From Pseudomonadota bacterium (GTDB lineage: Bacteria; Bdellovibrionota; Bacteriovoracia; Bacteriovoracales; Bacteriovoracaceae): 22,818 nt of DNA. Below the pieces are notes generated by a model. It was given only the letters and a program-made list of their open reading frames with translations. It was not told where the DNA came from and ran no database searches. Made by a program: the position numbers and the translations under genes. Below, piece by piece: positions 6,704 to 14,794 of the stretch (within the stretch, counting starts at the first letter, position 1; the number at the start of each line of letters is the position of its first letter). The stretch covers positions 1-22,818 of the forward strand of contig JAEYUK010000191.1 in assembly GCA_023432655.1 (NCBI GenBank), written 5' to 3'.

Positions 6704-9253
6704 ATGAAGACAAGACGTCAAAAGAAACATTTCATGAGTTCACTGCTCTTTGTTTCTCTCTTACTAGGGAGTTATGAAGCCCAGGCCCAGTTTAATAAAT
6801 ACCGTTCGCAAACCAGATTTAATACTAATCCGGGTACAGGCACTCCACCTTCGCCAGGAGCTGCTCCTGGTGCCAGCAGTTCTGATATTGAATCGATGTC
6901 TGCTGAAGATGCTGCCCAAGCTTTAAAGGCAGCGGAGAACTTTAATGATGAGGAAGATTTAAATGATTCAGTAGAAGAACCGGCCAGCGGAGATTCTGCG
7001 TTTGAACCAGATGAAGAAGATGATGCCAATGACCAGGCCTTTGGAAGTAGACCTTCTAAGGCCCTTGAAGCCCAGCCTAAAAACAGCAAATATGTTAACC
7101 TGAATCCAGAGACTGCTTTCGGTCCTGAAATCGTTGAGAGTTTTGACTTCCCTGATACCGACATCATGGAAATTACCAAACACATGCAAAAGCTTACAGG
7201 AATAAATCTTATTCTTGATAAAGATGTGAAAGGAAAAGTTTCAATTATCGCTCCTACACCGATCACGGTCGGAGATGCCTGGAAAGCCTATCTTGCGGCC
7301 CTTAACATGGCCGGTTATTCCCTTATTAAAACCGGGGCTTTTTATAAAGTTATCAATGCCCGCGATATTCGTTATACGCCGACAAAAATTTATACAGGTA
7401 ACTATACTCCTGACACAGAAAACTATGTCATGAGAGTGATCTCACTAAAACACGTTTCTGCCGCAGAAATTGCCCGTAACTTTCGTCCTTTCATGAGTCG
7501 TTATGGACGAATTATCGATATTAAACAAACTAACACCATCATTATCGCCGACACTGGTTCGAACATTAATCGTCTGGCAAAAATGGTGAAATTCCTTGAT
7601 GTTACTGGTCACGAAGAGGCCCTTCAGATTGTTCCGGTGAAAAATTCTTCGGCCCAGGAGATTGCGAAGCTTCTGGACAATATCCTTAAAGGTGGCTCTG
7701 GAGCTTCAGGTGCGGCCGGCAGAACCGGAACAGCTACTCCACGCTTTACCGGATCAAGCGGCGGCGGGACGGAATCAACGAGTGTCATTTCTCGAATCAT
7801 CGCTGAACCTAGAACAAACTCTATTATTGCCATGGCCAACGCTGAAGGGGCCAAGCAGCTAAGAGAACTCATCAATAAGCTGGACGTTAAACTCATTTCG
7901 TCGGGATCCAACCGGGTTCATGTTTACTATTTGAACTATGGTGATTCAGAAGAGTTGTCTAAAACGCTTTCCAGTATTGTATCGGGAGCAGCTCCCGCCG
8001 GCGGCAGTACCGGTGGTGCCAGCCGCTTCACTTCTTTCTCTGGCGGAGGTGAGAACCCTATTTTCTCGGCTGAAGTGAAAATCACATCTGACAAAAACAA
8101 TAATGCTCTTGTCGTGACCGCTTCACCGACTGATTGGCTCACACTTAAAGATGTAATTGGAAGACTTGATATTCCACGTGACCAGGTTTATGTTGAGGGC
8201 TTGATCTTAGAAGCTAACGTGACAAAAAACCAGGGTTTTGGAGTTGAGTATGTGGGTGCCTACGGACAAGGTAACGTCCAACGATCTGGCTTCACAACTA
8301 AAGACTCTGCTTCAGCAGGACTTTTGGGTCTTCTGACTTCGGGAGTACCTCAATCCTTAGGTGGATTCATCGCCGGTCTTGGATTTGGTCCAACACGAAC
8401 TGTAACGACCACAACAGCAGCTGGAAGTACGACAACTAAAGTGAACGCAGTTAACGCTCTTATTAAAGCGATCGCTACCCACTCCAGCACTAACGTTCTT
8501 GCGACACCGCAAATTCTTGCTCTGGATAATACAGAAGCAACATTTGAAGTGGGTGATACAGTTCCAGTCAGTAACTCAACCATCGCGACCGGTGGAGTTC
8601 AGGCCTTCAGTACAACCCAACAAGAAGCGAAGCTTTCTTTAAAGATCACTCCGCAAATCAATAAAGTGACCAGATTTGTGAAGTTAAAGATCAATCAAAA
8701 GATTGATGACTTTAAGAGCGAGGAATCCCCTTCTCAGAGCGGTGGTCGTCCGACAACGACTCGCTCTGCGGTAACAGAGGTTATGGTACGGGATCGTGAT
8801 ACCATCGCGATGGGTGGATTACTCCGTGACCGCGAACTCGTTACCAACAATAAAGTGCCAATCTTAGGGGATATTCCTGTTCTAGGCTGGCTGTTTAAAA
8901 ATAAAACGAAACAGGTCGAAAAAGTTAACGTGCTCTTTTTCATGACGCCAAAAATTCTCTCGCCTTATGCTAAAACTGCTTCGGCCAATACGAAGGATAT
9001 TTTAGAGAAGAGAAACCAGGGTATGAAGCACATGTTTACAGAGGATGAAAAAGATCCAAACAGAAAGATGACTGATGAGCTCAATAAAAAGCTTGATAAT
9101 CAAATCGCGGGTCCTCTTTATGATCTTTCAGACGCTGAACACTATAAGAACTTAAACAAGGTCGATATCGGACCGGATGAGAATGCGGTAGAAGAAGAAG
9201 GTTCTGACTTAGATACCCCGGACTACCAGGAAATAATTAAATCGGTGCAATAA
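6704..9253 (+). CDS. gspD: Type II secretion secretin GspD
   Basis: GspD forms the outer-membrane channel of the T2SS. The 849-aa protein starts with a signal peptide (basic MKTRRQKK, hydrophobic core, probable cleavage after AQA at residue 28). A Pro/Ala-rich and then strongly acidic linker (about 30-140) comes before N0 (about 144-220: SFDFPDTDIMEITKHMQKL), then N1 (about 241-300), N2 (about 305-395) and N3 (about 403-490). N2 and N3 each carry a Gly/Ser-rich loop (330-357 and 427-449). The secretin pore domain spans about 495-752 and ends with the conserved VPILGDIPVLGWLFK and LFFMTPKIL. A charged tail of about 97 residues (753-849) is in the place where other secretins carry the pilotin-binding S domain. 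AGGA (6691-6694) lies 9 nt before the ATG. The acidic linker between the signal peptide and N0 is longer than in most GspD proteins. Confidence 0.96.
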   Translation: MKTRRQKKHFMSSLLFVSLLLGSYEAQAQFNKYRSQTRFNTNPGTGTPPSPGAAPGASSSDIESMSAEDAAQALKAAENFNDEEDLNDSVEEPASGDSAFEPDEEDDANDQAFGSRPSKALEAQPKNSKYVNLNPETAFGPEIVESFDFPDTDIMEITKHMQKLTGINLILDKDVKGKVSIIAPTPITVGDAWKAYLAALNMAGYSLIKTGAFYKVINARDIRYTPTKIYTGNYTPDTENYVMRVISLKHVSAAEIARNFRPFMSRYGRIIDIKQTNTIIIADTGSNINRLAKMVKFLDVTGHEEALQIVPVKNSSAQEIAKLLDNILKGGSGASGAAGRTGTATPRFTGSSGGGTESTSVISRIIAEPRTNSIIAMANAEGAKQLRELINKLDVKLISSGSNRVHVYYLNYGDSEELSKTLSSIVSGAAPAGGSTGGASRFTSFSGGGENPIFSAEVKITSDKNNNALVVTASPTDWLTLKDVIGRLDIPRDQVYVEGLILEANVTKNQGFGVEYVGAYGQGNVQRSGFTTKDSASAGLLGLLTSGVPQSLGGFIAGLGFGPTRTVTTTTAAGSTTTKVNAVNALIKAIATHSSTNVLATPQILALDNTEATFEVGDTVPVSNSTIATGGVQAFSTTQQEAKLSLKITPQINKVTRFVKLKINQKIDDFKSEESPSQSGGRPTTTRSAVTEVMVRDRDTIAMGGLLRDRELVTNNKVPILGDIPVLGWLFKNKTKQVEKVNVLFFMTPKILSPYAKTASANTKDILEKRNQGMKHMFTEDEKDPNRKMTDELNKKLDNQIAGPLYDLSDAEHYKNLNKVDIGPDENAVEEEGSDLDTPDYQEIIKSVQ

Positions 9254-9256
9254 GAT

Positions 9257-10987
9257 ATGAATGTAAATCATGATGTTCTGGAAAATATTGAGCTTAGTAA
9301 GGAGAAGATCGGAGAGCTTTTATTAAAGCATACTCCCCTTACCCGCTCTCAGCTCGACGAATCTCTGGAACAACAACGAAGTGAAGGTGGAATGCTGGGA
9401 GATATTCTCCTCAGTAAAAACTACATCCACTCTCATGACCTGATCAGGATTGTTTGCCTTCAAATTGGTATCCCCTATCAGACTGACATCAAGATTGAAG
9501 AAATCGATGCTAACGTAGTTAAAGATCTTTCTATTAACTACGCTAAACATCATGAAGTACTCCCATGTCTTGAAACAGATTATTCAGTCACTGTTCTCAT
9601 GAGTAATCCATTCAATTTCAATGTGGTTAATGATCTTCACATGATCTATAAAAAAGAGATCAAGATCATCTGCACGACCTCTCTGCGCATTCAGGATGCT
9701 ATTAACCGTGTCTATGAAAAGGCCAATCGAAACCTAGTTGATTCCATTGAAGATGAAGAATTCGAGGAGAACCTGGATCTTGAAGGTCCGATAGATATTC
9801 TTGATGCTACCGCCGATGAAGCTCCGGTAATTAGATTTGTGAACTCGATTATCTTCCGCGCCGTAAAAGAGCGTGCCTCTGATATTCATATTGAGCCATA
9901 TGAGAGAGAAACAGTTTACCGCTTCCGTATTAACGGGGTAATGACTGAGATTCTTCGACAGCCGAAAAAGACCCATGCGGCAGTATCCTCTCGTATTAAG
10001 GTTATGGCCCGTCTGGATATCGCGGAAAAGCGTCTTCCCCAAGATGGACGTATTAAAATTAAAATTGCCGGTAAGGATATTGATATTCGTCTTTCGACTG
10101 TGCCCATTCAAAACGGTGAGCGTATCGTAATGAGGGTACTTGAAAAGAACAACACCGCCCTTAATCTGGAAACACTAGGTTTCCGTGGGAAAGTTCTTGA
10201 AGGTCTTCAGGAGCTTGGAGGAAGAAAGCACGGAGTTTTATACGTAACGGGCCCAACAGGGCACGGTAAAACAACGACCCTCTTTGCACTTTTAGATCGG
10301 ATTAAAACTCCGGATAAAATGATTATCACCGTAGAAGATCCGGTGGAGTATGAGATTCCTGGAATTTCACAGATTCAAGTGAATCATAAAATCGATCTCT
10401 CTTTTGCGGTTGCACTCCGGTCTATTCTTCGTCAAAACCCGGATGTGGTGATGATCGGGGAAACCCGTGACCGTGAAACAGCTGAGATTGCGATTAACGC
10501 CTCTTTAACCGGTCACTTTGTGCTTTCCACTCTTCACACCAATGACTCCAGTTCTGCACCGACTCGATTAATTGATATGGGGGTCCAACCTTTTCTTATC
10601 TCTTCATCGTTAGTTGGAGTTCTGGCCCAACGACTGGTAAGAACTCTTTGTAATAACTGTAAACAACTGACGGAACTCTCTGATTTTGAAAAAGTCATTT
10701 TAGATGTGGACACGGTTCCGGAAGCCTCTACTATTTACAAACCAATCGGCTGTGCCAAATGCAGTAACACTGGTTACGCCGGAAGAACCGTTGTGTCCGA
10801 ACTTTTATTAATTAATGATGAAATCCGTGCTCTCATTATTCAGAAAACCGATGCTGCCACTATTAAAAAAGCAGCGATCAGAGCAGGAATGAGAACTCTC
10901 CGTGGGGACGCACTTGATAAGATTTTTGAAGGTGTAACTTCGGTGGATGAAGTGATGCGCGCGATTAATGCTGAAGAGGCCGAATAA
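9257..10987 (+). CDS. gspE: Type II secretion ATPase GspE
   Basis: This cytoplasmic hexameric ATPase powers pseudopilus assembly. It has 576 aa. Residues 12-150 form a GspE_N/MshEN-like domain with two copies of the LG-x-x-L...L-x-x-x-L-x-x-Q pattern (about 17-40 and 46-69). The RecA-like core has the Walker A GPTGHGKTTT (332-341; His replaces the more usual Ser), Asp box TVEDPVEYE (358-366), Walker B region PDVVMIGETRD (395-405) and His box STLHTND (424-430). Four cysteines (465, 468, 499, 502) in two CxxC pairs form the zinc-binding module typical of GspE and PilB. The gene starts 3 nt after gspD with no clear ribosome binding site, so it probably relies on coupling. Its stop overlaps the gspF start by 1 nt (TAATG). 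Confidence 0.97.
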   Translation: MNVNHDVLENIELSKEKIGELLLKHTPLTRSQLDESLEQQRSEGGMLGDILLSKNYIHSHDLIRIVCLQIGIPYQTDIKIEEIDANVVKDLSINYAKHHEVLPCLETDYSVTVLMSNPFNFNVVNDLHMIYKKEIKIICTTSLRIQDAINRVYEKANRNLVDSIEDEEFEENLDLEGPIDILDATADEAPVIRFVNSIIFRAVKERASDIHIEPYERETVYRFRINGVMTEILRQPKKTHAAVSSRIKVMARLDIAEKRLPQDGRIKIKIAGKDIDIRLSTVPIQNGERIVMRVLEKNNTALNLETLGFRGKVLEGLQELGGRKHGVLYVTGPTGHGKTTTLFALLDRIKTPDKMIITVEDPVEYEIPGISQIQVNHKIDLSFAVALRSILRQNPDVVMIGETRDRETAEIAINASLTGHFVLSTLHTNDSSSAPTRLIDMGVQPFLISSSLVGVLAQRLVRTLCNNCKQLTELSDFEKVILDVDTVPEASTIYKPIGCAKCSNTGYAGRTVVSELLLINDEIRALIIQKTDAATIKKAAIRAGMRTLRGDALDKIFEGVTSVDEVMRAINAEEAE

Positions 10988-12201
10988 TGCCAATCTACTC
11001 TTACAAAGGTTTAGATAAAACCGGTAAAGAAGTAAAGAATACGATTAACGTAGAAAGTATCGTGGCCGCAAAGCAACGAGTGAAATCGCTCGGCATTATG
11101 CTGATCGATATTCAGGAACAAAAGGCCCAAGGAACTTCCGGAGGCCCGAGCCTTCTGCAGCTAAGAGGATCGGTTCCGGTTGAAGATCTGGCCATGATGA
11201 CAAGACAGCTTGCCACCTTAATTAAGGCCAAAATTCAAATCGTTGAAGCTCTTTCGGCCCTCGTCGATCAAGTAGAAAACCCAAATCTTCGTCTGGTTCT
11301 TTCTGACCTTAAACAAAAAGTTAATGAAGGGGCCAGTCTCGCTAAAGCTTTGCAAGATCACCCTAAAGTCTTCAATTCGATTTACGTCAACATGGTGGAA
11401 GCAGGTGAAGCCTCAGGAACGTTAGAGATCGTTCTTCTCCGTCTAGCGGACTTCACAGAATCTCAAGTGAAACTTAAAAGCCGCATACGTGGCGCCATGA
11501 CCTACCCCATGATCATGGGGATTTTTGGTTTTGTGATGATGAATGTTATTTTCATATTTGTTATTCCAAAGATCGCCAAAATCTTTATTAGCATGAAAAA
11601 AGAACTGCCTCTCATTACTCAGATCTGTATCTGGATTTCAAATTTCCTGATTAGTTATTGGTGGGCAGTCATAGCAGGTATGATCGGTACCGCTTATTTA
11701 GTGAATAAATATATTCACACGAAAAAAGGTGAAGCTCAGTGGCACGCTATCCAATTAAGACTGCCAGTTCTGGGTCTCATGGTGAAAATGATTAATGTGA
11801 GCCGTTTTTGCTCAACATTAGGAACTTTAATGAATTCCGGAGTTCCTATTTTGACGGCGCTCACGATCGTTAAGAACCTGATTCCTAACGTCCATATGAA
11901 AGACGCTGTTGAGAAGGCCCGGATTTCCGTCTCTGAGGGTGCTTCTATTGCTGCTCCATTGATACAAAGTGGCTATTTCCCGGCCATGGTGACTCACATG
12001 ATTAAACTAGGTGAGCGTTCCGGAGAATTGGAACCAATGTTAAAAATCATTTCAGAAAACTATGAAGATCAAGTACAATCGAAAATCAGCGGACTCACCT
12101 CTGTACTTGAACCCATAATGATGATTTGTCTGGGTGCGGCCATCGGCTTTATTGTATTCGCCGTAGTTATCCCTATGATGAACATGAACTCGCTTCGCTA
12201 A
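10987..12201 (+). CDS. gspF: Type II secretion inner-membrane platform protein GspF
   Basis: This 404-aa polytopic protein forms the core of the assembly platform and works with GspE. Two homologous T2SSF domains are visible: the first around 66-190 (LAMMTRQLATLIKAKIQIVE, MVEAGEASGTLE) and the second around 268-392 (SRFCSTLGTLMNSGVPILTA, IKLGERSGELEPML). Membrane segments lie at about 170-198, 222-242 and 371-399, as in the family. The length is standard. The start codon overlaps the gspE stop by one base, so translation is coupled. Nothing looks degraded. Confidence 0.97.
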   Translation: MPIYSYKGLDKTGKEVKNTINVESIVAAKQRVKSLGIMLIDIQEQKAQGTSGGPSLLQLRGSVPVEDLAMMTRQLATLIKAKIQIVEALSALVDQVENPNLRLVLSDLKQKVNEGASLAKALQDHPKVFNSIYVNMVEAGEASGTLEIVLLRLADFTESQVKLKSRIRGAMTYPMIMGIFGFVMMNVIFIFVIPKIAKIFISMKKELPLITQICIWISNFLISYWWAVIAGMIGTAYLVNKYIHTKKGEAQWHAIQLRLPVLGLMVKMINVSRFCSTLGTLMNSGVPILTALTIVKNLIPNVHMKDAVEKARISVSEGASIAAPLIQSGYFPAMVTHMIKLGERSGELEPMLKIISENYEDQVQSKISGLTSVLEPIMMICLGAAIGFIVFAVVIPMMNMNSLR

Positions 12202-12210
12202 GGAGAAGAT

Positions 12211-12657
12211 ATGTTAAGTAATATTCAAAAGATCATGAAATCCCAGGCTGGTATGAGCTTAATTGAGATCTTGATCGCTCTCACTCTCTTGGCCCTTGCC
12301 GGTACTTTTGTTGGTGGTCGAGTTTTCGAACAGCTTCAAGAAGGTAAAGTGTCTTCTGCCAAAATTCAGATTAAGTCACTTTCCGACCGATTGAAAGAAT
12401 TCCGTCGTGACTGTAACTTCCTTCCGACAACTGATCAGGGTCTGGATGCTTTAATTGATAAGCCGACAGGCGGTCGCGAATGTAAGCGCTACGCTCCGGG
12501 TGGGTATATTGAAGGTGGAAAAGTACCTCTTGATCCATGGGATAATGAATTTATCTATGAATCTGATGGTAAAACTTTCACAATCATCTCTCTAGGTGCA
12601 GATAACGCTGAGGGTGGTGAAGGTTCAGATGCCGACATCAACTCTAAAGACCTCTAA
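12211..12657 (+). CDS. gspG: Major pseudopilin GspG
   Basis: GspG is the main subunit of the T2SS pseudopilus. The 148-aa precursor has a short basic leader ending in Gly14. The prepilin peptidase site is AG|MSLIEI, with Glu19 at mature position +5 and a hydrophobic helix behind it. The Phe usual at +1 is replaced by Met, which the peptidase tolerates. The mature part has the GspG features LPTTDQGLDALI and LDPWDNEFIYES. The late Asp-rich loop (LGADNAEGGEGSDADI) supplies the family's calcium site. AAGGAG lies about 6 nt before the ATG, the best ribosome binding site in the operon and suitable for the most abundant pseudopilin. It overlaps gspH by 29 nt. Confidence 0.96.
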   Translation: MLSNIQKIMKSQAGMSLIEILIALTLLALAGTFVGGRVFEQLQEGKVSSAKIQIKSLSDRLKEFRRDCNFLPTTDQGLDALIDKPTGGRECKRYAPGGYIEGGKVPLDPWDNEFIYESDGKTFTIISLGADNAEGGEGSDADINSKDL

Positions 12658-13324
12658 AATAATTTCAAACCACCAGGGTTTCTCCTTAATTGAAATCCTG
12701 GTGGCCCTGGTTTTGGCCGCCATGATGTTTCTGGTGATTCCTTCCAGTGATCACGTTCAAAAACATCGAGATCTCCAGACGGCCTTAGATGACCTTGACC
12801 GCTCGGTGCGTTTTGCGAGCAACGAAGCAGTCTTACGAAACACGGTAGTCCGGCTTCGAATCTCCCTTGATAAATCCCCTACTGAGTACACCGTTGAATA
12901 TGGTCCGGCCGGTAATTTACCCCTACCCGACATGCCCGAAAAAACTTCCAAATCACTTCAGGAGATAAAAGCTGAGGATGAAAAACGAGCTTCCATTGAT
13001 CGACAATTCACGAAAGTGGAAGAATTTGAAGACATTAAGCATGAGATCTCACCAGATGTGACAATCCTGGGCATGGCCAGCTCCTCTCAAAAAGCTCTGG
13101 TCACGCAGGGTGAAGCCGTTCTTTACTTTTATCCCACTGGAGAGAAGGATGCCGGACTCATTATTTTTTCAACAACTGATGAAATTGCTTACCTAGAAAT
13201 AGCTCCCTTTATTTCTGAAACCAACAGCGTTTTTGAACCTCTACCGACTTCTAGCGTTGCGAAACTGGAAGATATCCTTCAAACTAGAATGGACGAGGTT
13301 TATAAGCAGTGGATATCAAACTAA
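12629..13324 (+). CDS. gspH: Minor pseudopilin GspH
   Basis: This is a minor pseudopilin of the pseudopilus, next in order after GspG. I chose the ATG at 12629 because GAAGG lies 5 nt upstream; a GTG at 12596 would only add an unlikely leader. The 231-aa precursor has a prepilin site QG|FSLIEI after Gly17 with Glu22 at +5, then a hydrophobic helix (LVALVLAAMMFLVIP). A helical region with DLDRSVRFASNEAVLRNT matches the GspH family, in which the N-terminal helix is followed by residues that pack on a beta sheet. A charged insertion (about 105-135) makes it longer than usual GspH proteins. It overlaps both neighbours, so its translation is tied to theirs. Confidence 0.88.
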   Translation: MPTSTLKTSKIISNHQGFSLIEILVALVLAAMMFLVIPSSDHVQKHRDLQTALDDLDRSVRFASNEAVLRNTVVRLRISLDKSPTEYTVEYGPAGNLPLPDMPEKTSKSLQEIKAEDEKRASIDRQFTKVEEFEDIKHEISPDVTILGMASSSQKALVTQGEAVLYFYPTGEKDAGLIIFSTTDEIAYLEIAPFISETNSVFEPLPTSSVAKLEDILQTRMDEVYKQWISN

Positions 13325-13878
13325 ATAACGAGAAAGGTTTTTCCCTACTAGAAGTGATGATTGCCGTCACTCTCTTCGCGTTTTTTGTAACCGCCTATCT
13401 TACCAGTCAAGGATATAATGTTGAAGATTCTAGACTCTCGGAAGAACAACTGATTCTTCAGCAGCTGGCCGAAAGAAAAATCAATGAACTGGTTCTCGAT
13501 CCACCTAAGTTCTCAAACGTCACTTCCAATCTTAAAGAGACAAAAACTTTTGAAGAATCTGAATTCAGTGGTTATGAGTACACTTTAGAAATCAAAAAAC
13601 TAACGATACCCGATTTTGCTCAACTCTTTTCTCAGAAAGATGGTGTCTCTGAAGGTGCCCGCGATGCTTACGAGGGTGACTACTACAATGACAGTACCAA
13701 GAATCAAAGGAATCAGGCCCTCGAAAAAATGATCTTTGAAGAATTAAAAAAGAATATTGAGAAAATCGTCTGGCAAGCTCGAGTCACAGTAACAAATAAG
13801 GAAACTAAATATAATTTTACGCTTTCAACTTTCTTAACCAACTATAATGAAAAGATTCAACTCAATGTCGGTTTCTAA
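13309..13878 (+). CDS. gspI: Minor pseudopilin GspI
   Basis: GspI is a tip pseudopilin that forms a ternary complex with GspJ and GspK. The start is GTG at 13309 (GAGG 10 nt upstream) inside the end of gspH; no ATG is available before the prepilin signal. The site is KG|FSLLEV after Gly10, with Glu15 at +5 and a hydrophobic helix. LILQQLAERKINELVLD matches the GspI pattern in which a helix carrying L-A-x-x-x-x-[NE]-x-L follows the membrane segment. At 189 aa it is well above the usual 120-130. The extra part is a hydrophilic stretch of about 50 residues (about 100-155) before the last strands. Confidence 0.88.
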   Translation: MDIKLNNEKGFSLLEVMIAVTLFAFFVTAYLTSQGYNVEDSRLSEEQLILQQLAERKINELVLDPPKFSNVTSNLKETKTFEESEFSGYEYTLEIKKLTIPDFAQLFSQKDGVSEGARDAYEGDYYNDSTKNQRNQALEKMIFEELKKNIEKIVWQARVTVTNKETKYNFTLSTFLTNYNEKIQLNVGF

Positions 13879-14794
13879 CCAAACAGGCTTTTCCCTTTTA
13901 GAGATACTGATTGCCATCACTTTGCTGGCCTTCGTAACTCTTGGAGTAGTGAATATAACCGAGAATGCTGCGCTCACCATGGAAAGGACAACTGAGGTTA
14001 ACCAAAATAATCTTCAGATCGAAACGGCGATGGGACGCTTTGAGTGGGACTTCTCTCAGATTTACTCTCCCCTGTATTTCAGCACAGTCATGAATCCCAA
14101 CCAAAATTTAGATCCCGGGAGTGATCCTAATCAACCGAACCCGAACTTCAGTCCGGTGTTACAACAATACTATGAGCAATTGGTCGCGCGCTTTGAGAGG
14201 AACGAACACTTCTCGGCAGTCAGTAAGGAAGGTTTTCCTATACCACGTTTTTATGCCCCGGAGAAAAACGTCTTCGAATTTTTCACTTCATCAAACCGCC
14301 GAAAATTTGAAAACACCAAACAATCTCACTTTGCGTGGGTTCGCTACGCCCTCGCTAACCAGGAAGCTTTGCCCGAAGGTGAAGAAAGCCCGGACATCCC
14401 ACAGAATCTAAAAAGTCTCGTTCGCTATTTTTCTGCTGATGATCCTTATAATGATAAGCGCCTTGATCCGGAAGGAAGTGAAGTCAAAGGGTCTATTCTT
14501 CTCCGAAATGTCGAGAGCCTGGAGTTCCAGTACTGGAACTACAATACCAAAAAATGGGAAACCTCATTAAAATCTGTACCCGGAGGTGAGAATCTCATCC
14601 GGGGAGTAAAAATTCTTATAACCTGGTATGATTCCCAAGGACACAAAAGAACGGCCTCCAGAACTTTCCGCAATCATTGGCCCATGGTCGTCCCTCAGGA
14701 TCCGATCCAGAATCCAGTCAGAAGAGGTAATCCAAATCCAGGCGGCAATCCAGAAGATTTAGACCCTCCCGGAGGTTTTGATGAAGAAACTTAA
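13847..14794 (+). CDS. gspJ: Minor pseudopilin GspJ, enlarged
   Basis: GspJ is a tip pseudopilin. The prepilin site is TG|FSLLEI after Gly14, with Glu19 at +5, followed by LIAITLLAFVTLGVV. The ATG at 13847 gives a basic leader; a second ATG at 13865 is possible. The beta-rich part contains LRNVESLEFQYWNYNTKKWE and IRGVKILITWYDSQGHKRTA, typical of the end of GspJ. The precursor is 315 aa, compared with about 200 in many systems. It has a Pro/Asn-rich insertion (about 83-103) and a proline- and glycine-rich, acidic C-terminal tail (about 281-315). It overlaps gspI by 32 nt and gspK by 14 nt. Confidence 0.88.
   Translation: MKRFNSMSVSNQTGFSLLEILIAITLLAFVTLGVVNITENAALTMERTTEVNQNNLQIETAMGRFEWDFSQIYSPLYFSTVMNPNQNLDPGSDPNQPNPNFSPVLQQYYEQLVARFERNEHFSAVSKEGFPIPRFYAPEKNVFEFFTSSNRRKFENTKQSHFAWVRYALANQEALPEGEESPDIPQNLKSLVRYFSADDPYNDKRLDPEGSEVKGSILLRNVESLEFQYWNYNTKKWETSLKSVPGGENLIRGVKILITWYDSQGHKRTASRTFRNHWPMVVPQDPIQNPVRRGNPNPGGNPEDLDPPGGFDEET

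Noticed and set aside
6772..7266. A 164-codon open frame antisense to the start of gspD
   Set aside because: It lies entirely opposite a well-supported secretin gene, has Ser/Ala-rich composition expected from antisense reading of the acidic linker, and no ribosome binding site.
12596..12628. gspH starting at GTG 12596
   Set aside because: It would add 11 residues with no support, while the ATG at 12629 has a good ribosome binding site and gives a normal prepilin leader.
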